A stretch of 64,000 nt of DNA from positions 1,778,072-1,842,071 of the forward strand of contig CABFPE010000074.1 of assembly GCA_900660155.1 (NCBI GenBank). The letters run 5' to 3'. Made by a program: the position numbers and the translations under genes. Numbering within the stretch: the first letter of the stretch is position 1; the number at the start of each line of letters is the position of its first letter. Shown piece by piece: positions 62,501 through 64,000 of the stretch. A model generated the notes under the pieces. It did not search any database, was not told the origin of the DNA, and was given only the letters and a program-made list of their open reading frames with translations. The stretch is from Hofstenia miamia (Eukaryota > Xenacoelomorpha > Acoela > Hofsteniidae).

Positions 62501-63674
62501 AGATTATCAATATTTTTGGAGGTGTATATACCTGCTGTTGTTTTTAATGAATGCATACGCAAGTAAACAAAATTTTAATTTGATTCAATTTTGACACATC
62601 TGGTACTTTTAGTGTTAAGCATTGTATATTATTATTAATACGTACATTTATAAAATTTATCACTTTCTGAAAATCAGTAAGAATTGTTAGCAAATAATCA
62701 TTTTTAATATTATTTTATTTCTTTGATAATAATAGTATTTGTATTTATTAATTTTCTAATGAATTGAAGATATGATATGTTAGTAACCAATGCAGTGTTA
62801 AAATATTTTCAACATCATTATTCTTTAATTCGTACAAATTTCCTACCCATACTTTCGCGTAACTAACTAATATAAGGCTTTCTCACAACTTATAGTATCT
62901 AAGAGTTGATACACAAAAGCTGAATTAAAAAATGTCTCTAACTGCATAAAAATTTTGTACACCTGACTGCAAACTATTTTAGAGACTAAATAAAAACCAT
63001 TCTTTACATATATAAAAAACAATTATGCATAAGAAATTCTTTGAAATAGTTCATTTATATAAGAATTTTAGACATAGTAAGATATCAATTGATATACATT
63101 CCATTCTGGTATATAATTGGTACAGCTAGCATCGCAAATAAGCAAAACAAAAAATTAGATGCTAATACTCCGTCTTATGTGCTAAAATCAAACATTTGAA
63201 TGATATTCTTTAACAACATATTTTAGCGATAAGACCAACCCAATATTTATATTTTATCGCAAATTGATGGTCTGACATGCTCTTTTGGTCAAAATAAATA
63301 AATAATTTGATGTATAATATAACCAGATATTACAAGCAATTAACTAAAAGAAAGTGTTGAAAAATGAAGAAAATACAAATATTTAAGCAGATTTGCGCTG
63401 AAGATTGTGGGAATAAAATGATGTCTAAAATGCCATTTTGACACCGGACACATTCTAAATTTTTAAATATTGTAATAAACATTGTACTACCACAGGTAAT
63501 CACATACCTTATCGATTTTCCAGAGAGAATAGTATCGCTTCCATTGTGCCAGGTGTTTATTAGTAACATTAAGTGATTTCTGAAAGTTTGTTGTAATAGA
63601 TGCGACCAACTCCTTTACTGCCGGAACTAACATGACGTCATTGTAGAATGTAATCAGAACTGGTTCATCTTCAC
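31265..63674 (-). CDS. DNAH10: DNAH10, inner-arm axonemal dynein heavy chain (partial, 49 exons in window)
   Basis: This gene encodes the motor heavy chain of a ciliary inner dynein arm. By family knowledge DNAH10 pairs with DNAH2 in the two-headed I1/f dynein, where it uses ATP to bend axonemes. Seen here in order: tail end, linker, AAA1 ([15 protein letters not shown]), AAA2 (GPTSGGKS), AAA3 (GETGTSKTA), AAA4 (GVGGSGKQS), stalk coiled coils, AAA5, AAA6 and a C-terminus ending GVCLILNTD. The C-terminal stretch [15 protein letters not shown] and the whole order match DNAH10 rather than DNAH2, 5, 7 or 9. All 49 exons join with consistent phase, giving about 3456 codons. The N-terminal roughly 1000 residues are upstream of the window. 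About 80 residues of the microtubule-binding domain are missing between 43601 and 45624. Two exons are doubled by a probable assembly error (38933-40319). No promoter is in the window. Confidence 0.93.
31573..31718 (-). CDS. DNAH10: DNAH10 exon 48: C-terminal domain
   Basis: Encodes [50 protein letters not shown] is the family motif. It starts with two bases completing a Gly codon. Confidence 0.96.
32804..33152 (-). CDS. DNAH10: DNAH10 exon 47: C-terminal domain
   Basis: Encodes [60 protein letters not shown] and WPLDRSTLY. The combination FPxSYLTALxQ-like and KNxWPLD is universal. Confidence 0.97.
33386..33597 (-). CDS. DNAH10: DNAH10 exon 46: C-terminal domain
   Basis: Encodes [38 protein letters not shown] and [10 protein letters not shown]. 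[17 protein letters not shown] is typical of the C-terminal domain. Confidence 0.96.
33746..33953 (-). CDS. DNAH10: DNAH10 exon 45: C-terminal domain
   Basis: Encodes [40 protein letters not shown] and LIELQPQT. [14 protein letters not shown] is a universal motif. The 2-kb intron before it holds a hAT element and a mariner relic. Confidence 0.96.
34316..35006. mobile_element. Nonautonomous hAT element with GTTAACAGC subterminal repeats
   Basis: Ends CAGGGTTTCCCAT and (reversed) CAAGGCTCCCAT, followed on both sides by TGTTGTTAACAGC. Perfect 8-bp target duplication GATATCAC (34308-34315, 35007-35014). 691 bp, no transposase frame. It sits in a DNAH10 intron. Confidence 0.92.
35256..35823 (+). 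mobile_element. Internally deleted mariner/Tc1-like element
   Basis: Inverted ends CAGTATGTCCCATAAGTTAC and (reversed) CAGTCTATCCCATAAGTTAC are flanked by TA. Inside is the C-terminal part of the transposase: [20 protein letters not shown] and [12 protein letters not shown], then in another frame [11 protein letters not shown] and [15 protein letters not shown]. The N-terminal DNA-binding half is gone and frames are shifted, so it is inactive. In a DNAH10 intron. Confidence 0.92.
35955..36112 (-). CDS. DNAH10: DNAH10 exon 44: C-terminal domain, with a GC donor
   Basis: Encodes [39 protein letters not shown] and FDTFQ. Reading phase demands an intron beginning gcaagt, so this is a gc-ag intron. 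Using the nearby gt instead would break the frame. Confidence 0.93.
36568..36814 (-). CDS. DNAH10: DNAH10 exon 43: D6 to C-terminal domain
   Basis: Encodes [40 protein letters not shown] and [12 protein letters not shown]. [27 protein letters not shown] is a universal motif. Confidence 0.97.
36861..37061 (-). CDS. DNAH10: DNAH10 exon 42: D6
   Basis: Encodes [37 protein letters not shown] and [29 protein letters not shown] and FRLWLTTEP are conserved in all dyneins. Confidence 0.97.
37062..38174. other. DNAH10 intron; degenerate GATCC motif repeats
   Basis: Apart from a TA tract near 37335, it holds three related motifs near 37168, 37209 and 37252: GATCCGATTATGGCATT, GATCCAATTAAGGCTTTT and GATCCGAGTAAGGCAATT. 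The frame 37567-37818 is unsupported. Confidence 0.5.
38175..38365 (-). CDS. DNAH10: DNAH10 exon 41: AAA6 / D6
   Basis: Encodes [38 protein letters not shown] and [29 protein letters not shown] and MGQGQE are the D6 region motifs. Confidence 0.96.
38603..38747 (-). CDS. DNAH10: DNAH10 exon 40: AAA6
   Basis: Encodes [36 protein letters not shown] and YVSEVMG. FxKLLLLRCxRxDRV is a universal dynein signature near the end of AAA6. Confidence 0.95.
39025..39145 (-). CDS. DNAH10: DNAH10 exon 39, copy 1 (either this or 39719-39839 is redundant)
   Basis: Same 121 nt as 39719-39839 with intact borders (donor gtacca, acceptor tatttag). Translating both copies in series would repeat about 40 residues of AAA6, which no dynein has. 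Confidence 0.8.
39495..39625 (-). pseudogene. DNAH10: Truncated duplicate of DNAH10 exon 38 (probable assembly artefact)
   Basis: Identical by eye to 40189-40319, cut off by the N at 39626 before the acceptor. With that N and the exact repeat this is best read as overlapping contig ends, not a real duplicate exon. A recent true duplication is less likely. Confidence 0.8.
39719..39839 (-). CDS. DNAH10: DNAH10 exon 39: AAA6 (copy 2 of duplicated block)
   Basis: Encodes [20 protein letters not shown] to EKIWLT. The same 121 nt recur at 39025-39145, inside a 693-nt block repeated on either side of one N. Only one of the two should be counted. Confidence 0.9.
40189..40327 (-). CDS. DNAH10: DNAH10 exon 38: AAA6 (complete copy)
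   Basis: Encodes [20 protein letters not shown] and [18 protein letters not shown]. GLFExHKLLxSF and LDFFIKG are conserved. A truncated second copy of this exon is at 39495-39625 in what looks like a false duplication. Confidence 0.95.
40434..40622 (-). CDS. DNAH10: DNAH10 exon 37: AAA6
   Basis: Encodes [37 protein letters not shown] and [15 protein letters not shown]. [19 protein letters not shown] is the AAA6 start. An 880-bp hAT element fills most of the intron before it. Confidence 0.96.
40754..41633. mobile_element. Nonautonomous hAT element with internal 217-bp tandem repeat
   Basis: Left end CCGTGGTTCGCAACCTTTTT and reversed right end CAGTGCTTCTCAACCGGGG fit the hAT consensus CAGTGGTTCTCAACC. 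Target repeat ATATAAAT / TTATAAAT (7 of 8). Inside, a 217-bp unit is tandemly repeated, with an N gap at 41017-41078. In a DNAH10 intron. Confidence 0.82.
40987..41108. other. Assembly gap with 30-bp flank duplication
   Basis: N run 41017-41078 between two copies of the same 30 bases. Removing the Ns and one copy gives exactly the 217-bp spacing found between the later repeat units, so the gap contains no real extra sequence. Confidence 0.85.
41725..41939 (-). CDS. DNAH10: DNAH10 exon 36: AAA5-AAA6
   Basis: Encodes [39 protein letters not shown] and [10 protein letters not shown]. Helical linker with the [12 protein letters not shown] entry to AAA6. Confidence 0.95.
41986..42229 (-). CDS. 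DNAH10: DNAH10 exon 35: AAA5
   Basis: Encodes [39 protein letters not shown] and [31 protein letters not shown] and LEDQLLS are family motifs. Confidence 0.96.
42230..42768. other. DNAH10 intron, nothing recognised
   Basis: AT-rich, without repeats that I can delimit. Short minus frame at 42411-42593 unsupported. Confidence 0.6.
42769..43052 (-). CDS. DNAH10: DNAH10 exon 34: AAA5
   Basis: Encodes [37 protein letters not shown] and [20 protein letters not shown]. WxxxGLPxDxLSxxNG and RFPLxIDPQ are universal AAA5 signatures. Confidence 0.96.
43117..43338 (-). CDS. DNAH10: DNAH10 exon 33: AAA5
   Basis: Encodes [37 protein letters not shown] and LLTDDVEIS plus a split Arg. [16 protein letters not shown] is the AAA5 P-loop-equivalent region. 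Confidence 0.95.
43384..43601 (-). CDS. DNAH10: DNAH10 exon 32: stalk coiled coil 2
   Basis: Encodes [39 protein letters not shown] and [18 protein letters not shown], the returning stalk helix. The family has about 80 residues of MTBD between the previous exon and this one; none are found. Confidence 0.95.
43986..45595. repeat. 23-bp satellite-like array, 70 perfect units
   Basis: Unit TACGAGAAAGAAATATGAC plus TAAA, 1610 bp = 70 x 23, with no variation seen by eye. It starts immediately after an N at 43985 and ends in unique intron sequence. It occupies the place where DNAH10 exon(s) for the microtubule-binding domain should be. Confidence 0.97.
45624..45794 (-). CDS. DNAH10: DNAH10 exon 31: stalk coiled coil 1 into first helix of MTBD
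   Basis: Encodes [38 protein letters not shown] and [26 protein letters not shown] is the first helix of the microtubule-binding domain. The exon ends in phase 0 and the expected continuation is absent from the window. Confidence 0.95.
45833..46263. mobile_element. Foldback MITE, Tc1/mariner-type target site
   Basis: Two arms of roughly 195 bp form a near-perfect inverted repeat around a short loop near 46035-46070. Ends CAATGGGGGATATTC and (reversed) CAAATGGGGGATATTC, flanked by TA on both sides. No coding capacity. In a DNAH10 intron. Confidence 0.88.
46405..46638 (-). CDS. DNAH10: DNAH10 exon 30: stalk coiled coil 1
   Basis: Encodes [39 protein letters not shown] and [14 protein letters not shown], a continuous heptad-rich helix: the outgoing stalk arm. 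Its acceptor is duplicated upstream (see the 53-bp tandem repeat). Confidence 0.95.
46639..46742. repeat. 53-bp tandem duplication covering a splice acceptor
   Basis: GAAAACAGCGAGATAATAAG recurs at 46641 and 46694. On the minus strand this doubles the acceptor ctgttttcag of exon 30. The upstream duplicate acceptor would lead into an immediate in-frame TAA. Confidence 0.85.
46933..47273 (-). CDS. DNAH10: DNAH10 exon 29: AAA4 C-terminal part to stalk
   Basis: Encodes [37 protein letters not shown] and [20 protein letters not shown]. MSPVGDxLRxRCRxFPxL and TPKNYLDFI close AAA4 before the stalk. Confidence 0.97.
47317..47499 (-). CDS. DNAH10: DNAH10 exon 28: AAA4
   Basis: Encodes [37 protein letters not shown] and [23 protein letters not shown] is invariant-like in this subfamily. 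Confidence 0.96.
47624..47644 (-). CDS. DNAH10: DNAH10 exon 27: 21-nt microexon after AAA4 Walker B
   Basis: Twenty-one nt bordered by ag and gt on the minus strand. Included, it turns [11 protein letters not shown] into [18 protein letters not shown], adding seven mostly acidic residues. Skipped, phase 1 joins phase 1 and restores the family sequence exactly. It is therefore probably an alternative cassette exon. Confidence 0.6.
47718..47861 (-). CDS. DNAH10: DNAH10 exon 26: AAA4 Walker B
   Basis: Encodes [20 protein letters not shown] to [24 protein letters not shown] is the AAA4 Walker B segment. In homologues it runs straight into GFLELINN, here supplied by the exon after the microexon. 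Confidence 0.95.
47904..48246 (-). CDS. DNAH10: DNAH10 exon 25: AAA4 P-loop
   Basis: Encodes [57 protein letters not shown] and [28 protein letters not shown] is the AAA4 P-loop, with the catalytic Lys intact. Confidence 0.97.
48415..48609 (-). CDS. DNAH10: DNAH10 exon 24: AAA3 C-terminal part
   Basis: Encodes [37 protein letters not shown] and [22 protein letters not shown] and VWRNEC are family hallmarks. Phase 0 at both ends. Confidence 0.95.
48688..48891 (-). CDS. DNAH10: DNAH10 exon 23: AAA3
   Basis: Encodes [20 protein letters not shown] to [23 protein letters not shown], formed with the previous exon, is the AAA3 sensor-1 stretch of axonemal dyneins. Confidence 0.95.
49001..49135 (-). 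CDS. DNAH10: DNAH10 exon 22: AAA3
   Basis: Encodes [20 protein letters not shown] to [21 protein letters not shown] is highly conserved. Phase 0 at both ends. Confidence 0.95.
49219..49470 (-). CDS. DNAH10: DNAH10 exon 21: AAA3 Walker A and B
   Basis: Encodes [39 protein letters not shown] and [21 protein letters not shown] is the AAA3 P-loop and VFIDDMNMP its Walker B. AAA3 is the regulatory nucleotide site in dyneins. Confidence 0.96.
49754..49777 (-). CDS. DNAH10: DNAH10 exon 20: 24-nt microexon before AAA3 P-loop
   Basis: This 24-nt segment encodes YKPINPLL, with acceptor tatttag and donor gtagtt, phase 0 at both ends. Joining the neighbours directly gives [18 protein letters not shown], the same length as the homologous region. 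The microexon therefore looks like an optional eight-residue cassette. It could be a chance ag...gt pair in the intron; only transcripts would tell. Confidence 0.55.
49848..50014 (-). CDS. DNAH10: DNAH10 exon 19: AAA3 start
   Basis: Encodes [20 protein letters not shown] to [29 protein letters not shown] matches the family's start of AAA3. Donor gtaagt. The following 24-nt exon is an unusual insertion. Confidence 0.93.
50015..50882. other. DNAH10 intron with one half of an intronic repeat pair
   Basis: AT-rich. 50749-50834 resembles 54792-54880 (shared ATCACTGAAACCATTTAATA and TTTCATTCATTCGTTCTA), in the same orientation. Minus frames 50283-50709 are unsupported. Confidence 0.65.
50883..51099 (-). 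CDS. DNAH10: DNAH10 exon 18: AAA2-AAA3 link
   Basis: Encodes [36 protein letters not shown] and ASIGELP plus the first base of a Gly codon. [11 protein letters not shown] corresponds to the conserved FLEALYxSLGA of the family. Confidence 0.93.
51210..51718 (-). CDS. DNAH10: DNAH10 exon 17: AAA2 core
   Basis: The longest exon here (509 nt). It encodes [60 protein letters not shown] and [17 protein letters not shown]. The last is the conserved sensor and arginine region of AAA2. Confidence 0.97.
51809..52171 (-). mobile_element. GAGCC-family hAT MITE, copy D (complete)
   Basis: Ends CAGACTTGTCAACGAG and CTCGTTGACAAGTCTG. Perfect 8-bp target duplication ATGGAGAT (51801-51808, 52172-52179). 363 bp. 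In the DNAH10 intron between exons 16 and 17. Confidence 0.95.
52204..52363 (-). CDS. DNAH10: DNAH10 exon 16: AAA2 P-loop
   Basis: Encodes [20 protein letters not shown], the P-loop GPTSGGKS and [18 protein letters not shown]. The intron after it contains a complete GAGCC MITE whose left end lies 30 nt from the exon. Confidence 0.95.
52410..52557 (-). CDS. DNAH10: DNAH10 exon 15: AAA1-AAA2
   Basis: Encodes [19 protein letters not shown] to GYILLDQQ. The 3' end is uncertain. Homology favours the donor gtacag at 52409, but a better-looking in-frame donor gtaaga 12 nt further on (exon then starting at 52398) would add VQYY. Both keep phase 0. Confidence 0.88.
52992..53182 (-). CDS. DNAH10: DNAH10 exon 14: AAA1 C-terminal helices
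   Basis: Encodes [35 protein letters not shown] and [14 protein letters not shown] and ALRDMN supply the AAA1 small-domain helices. It ends with two bases of a split Lys codon. Confidence 0.95.
53226..53545 (-). CDS. DNAH10: DNAH10 exon 13: AAA1 Walker B and sensor 1
   Basis: Encodes [20 protein letters not shown], then [17 protein letters not shown] and [18 protein letters not shown] carries the Walker B Asp-Glu and MNPGYAGR the sensor-1 Asn, both intact, so AAA1 looks catalytically competent. Confidence 0.97.
53665..53821 (-). CDS. DNAH10: DNAH10 exon 12: AAA1 Walker A
   Basis: Encodes [20 protein letters not shown] and [25 protein letters not shown] is the P-loop of AAA1, the main ATP-hydrolysing site of dynein. 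The lysine and threonine are intact. Confidence 0.97.
53890..54073 (-). CDS. DNAH10: DNAH10 exon 11: linker to AAA1 junction
   Basis: Encodes [18 protein letters not shown] to [10 protein letters not shown], including the conserved [19 protein letters not shown] that enters AAA1. Donor gtaagt. Confidence 0.95.
54166..54435 (-). CDS. DNAH10: DNAH10 exon 10: linker
   Basis: Encodes [20 protein letters not shown] to DIIDGFVRD. The tryptophan-rich [11 protein letters not shown] is a standard linker feature. It is split at both ends and the phases agree. Confidence 0.93.
54512..54735 (-). CDS. DNAH10: DNAH10 exon 9: linker
   Basis: Encodes [19 protein letters not shown] to RYCETTT plus a split Arg codon. 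A 2.6-kb intron with a truncated GAGCC MITE separates it from the upstream exon. Confidence 0.93.
54736..56260. other. DNAH10 intron (part), second half of repeat pair
   Basis: 54792-54880 matches 50749-50834. The remainder is AT-rich with no recognised element. Confidence 0.6.
56261..56598 (-). mobile_element. GAGCC-family hAT MITE, copy E (left end truncated)
   Basis: Right end CTCGTTGACAAGTCTG is present; the left starts directly in the GGCTC array without CAGACTTG. Core matches copies C and D. In the intron between exons 8 and 9. Confidence 0.92.
56599..57324. other. DNAH10 intron, nothing recognised
   Basis: AT-rich, no supported feature. Confidence 0.6.
57325..57558 (-). CDS. DNAH10: DNAH10 exon 8: linker
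   Basis: Encodes [15 protein letters not shown] to CVQEHMIK, including [20 protein letters not shown] and [10 protein letters not shown], among the best conserved motifs of dynein linkers. Phase 0 at both ends. Confidence 0.95.
57559..58172. other. DNAH10 intron with a small tandem duplication
   Basis: TATTTACATTGCTTGCTAGA is repeated directly near 57711 and 57743 (32-bp period, two copies). Otherwise AT-rich. Confidence 0.6.
58173..58529 (-). CDS. DNAH10: DNAH10 exon 7: linker
   Basis: Encodes [16 protein letters not shown] to DIIDKTFKT, including the conserved linker stretches [15 protein letters not shown] and LPEEARKF. Phase 0 at both ends. Confidence 0.92.
58602..58758 (-). CDS. DNAH10: DNAH10 exon 6: linker
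   Basis: Encodes [20 protein letters not shown] to ELNIER, a classic linker segment. It has no convenient Met, so simple ORF calling misses it. Donor gtaagt and acceptor tttttag are both good. Confidence 0.9.
58805..59016 (-). CDS. DNAH10: DNAH10 exon 5: linker
   Basis: Encodes [20 protein letters not shown] to HEALRER. The last Arg codon is split and is completed in the next exon to give the conserved linker signature LRERHWKDLM. Confidence 0.9.
59061..59373 (-). CDS. DNAH10: DNAH10 exon 4: tail/linker boundary
   Basis: Encodes [20 protein letters not shown] to YDIYSRQK. It is the N-terminal part of the DHC_N2 (linker) region, with charged helical sequence. The intron before it (59374-60008) holds TA arrays and a Penelope-like tail. 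Confidence 0.88.
59459..59890 (-). mobile_element. Penelope-like retroelement 3' fragment with TA tracts
   Basis: The minus strand reads [17 protein letters not shown] and [14 protein letters not shown], resembling the end of a GIY-YIG nuclease. It is followed by TTGACGATGATTTTAAATCG and AAACCGG, the motif type seen at the other Penelope-like relic. A second TCTGACGATGACCCATAAGT lies at 59525. Short and decayed; assignment is tentative. Confidence 0.5.
60009..60253 (-). CDS. DNAH10: DNAH10 exon 3: tail
   Basis: Encodes [20 protein letters not shown] to EAKRVDC. It ends with two bases of a split Arg codon. The donor gtcaga is weaker than its neighbours, but the phase joins correctly to the next exon. 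Confidence 0.88.
60300..60554 (-). CDS. DNAH10: DNAH10 exon 2: tail
   Basis: Encodes [20 protein letters not shown] onward to LDDDLS. It is in phase 0 at both ends and joins WKIDK of the upstream exon across a 2.95-kb intron. This is tail sequence before the linker. Confidence 0.88.
60595..60737. mobile_element. Palindromic MITE
   Basis: Two 52-bp arms (AGTAGTTAAAGACGGGG... and its complement) around a loop of about 39 bp. Direct GATAAA on both sides (60589-60594, 60738-60743) may be the target duplication. In DNAH10 intron 1 of the window. Confidence 0.8.
61166..61450. mobile_element. Nonautonomous element with GCCGGC arrays and 11-bp target repeats
   Basis: Left GTGTTCTGCGGCC and reversed right CGTCTTCTGCGGCC are inverted. 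Both are followed by TTAGCCA and AGCCG motifs. The flanks ACTGTGATATA are identical at 61155-61165 and 61451-61461. Target size fits Mutator-like elements, though hAT is possible if part of the match is chance. In a DNAH10 intron. Confidence 0.72.
61462..63507. other. DNAH10 intron, nothing further recognised
   Basis: AT-rich. No exon-like segment was found between exons 1 and 2. Frame 63330-63569 only overlaps exon 1. Confidence 0.6.
63508..63674 (-). CDS. DNAH10: DNAH10 exon 1 of window: tail (DHC_N1 end)
   Basis: This exon encodes a stretch beginning [19 protein letters not shown] and ending YSLWKIDK, typical of the end of the dynein tail. The acceptor ct and donor ac flank it on the plus strand. 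It starts with two bases of a split Gly codon and ends in phase 0. No further exon is visible between here and 64000. Confidence 0.85.
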
Positions 63675-63978
63675 CTAATTAACGAAGATTTTATTAATAT
63701 GTTTCAGCAGCTTAACGCAGATATTTTTTTATGAAATAAACAAACATTGAGATTAGTTTGCTTTTTCAATCAAGTGCAAAATAAATATGAAGCCAATCAC
63801 TACTTAATAGTCAAGACAATGTCAACTTAAAGATTTTTAAATTTTATATATCAGAAGCGTAGTTAGCCAATGGAATATAGGGGCAAAGAAAATTATATAG
63901 CAATTTTATTGCAATCTTCTAATAAGCTAGTTACTTTTATCTCTGATGGGAGGATGATCTGATTTCAATTTTTCAATT

Positions 63979-64000
63979 GGGGGGGGGGGGGGGGGGGGGG
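63979..64000. repeat. G22 homopolymer at window edge
   Basis: Unbroken G from 63979 to the last base. It may be a real G-rich repeat continuing outside, or a sequencing or assembly artefact at a contig end. Confidence 0.9.

Noticed and set aside
1-64000. tRNA and rRNA genes, and LTR retrovirus or Polinton-type relics
   Set aside because: I saw no cloverleaf-consistent A and B boxes, no rRNA core sequence, and no capsid, envelope, integrase or paired long terminal repeats. Absence by eye is weak evidence for tRNAs.

Overview
This is animal nuclear DNA: very AT-rich, intron-rich and full of transposon relics. It carries one large host gene, the axonemal dynein heavy chain DNAH10 (minus strand, 31265-63674). 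The window begins inside the tail-encoding part of that gene and runs through its stop codon. A ciliated or flagellated invertebrate with a standard code and degenerate TTAGGG-type repeats fits. I cannot name the clade from the sequence alone.

Layout. 1-31.2 kb lies downstream of the dynein gene and holds no host gene I can recognise. It contains nonautonomous DNA transposons: a 1.46-kb hAT-like element with a 35-bp minisatellite, three copies of a GAGCC-rich hAT MITE, and a piggyBac-like element carrying a LINE 3' end. It also holds several dead LINE reverse transcriptase ends, a Penelope-like GIY-YIG fragment, a pair of inverted telomere-like repeats, and one unexplained short ORF near 12.2 kb. 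31.2-63.7 kb is DNAH10: 49 exons placed by homology, gt-ag (one gc-ag) borders and unbroken reading phase, giving about 3456 codons. They cover the end of the tail, the linker, AAA1-AAA6, both stalk helices and the C-terminal domain. The first roughly 1000 residues lie beyond 64000. Its introns are packed with mobile elements: two complete nonautonomous hAT elements, two GAGCC MITEs, a mariner relic, two foldback or palindromic MITEs, an element with 11-bp target repeats, and a Penelope-like tail.

Points of most interest. (1) Most of the microtubule-binding domain of the dynein is absent. Where its exon or exons should lie there is instead a perfect 70 x 23-bp tandem array touching a single N. 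(2) Two in-frame microexons (24 and 21 nt) insert residues next to the AAA3 Walker A and AAA4 Walker B motifs, exactly at junctions where homologues have none. (3) A family of hAT-type MITEs with GAGCC subterminal arrays is present in five copies, three with perfect 8-bp target duplications; other elements in the window share the same architecture with different motifs. (4) Four duplications abutting N runs or single Ns look like assembly artefacts, and one of them falsely doubles two dynein exons.

Residue comparisons with human DNAH10 are from memory of the family, not from a search.
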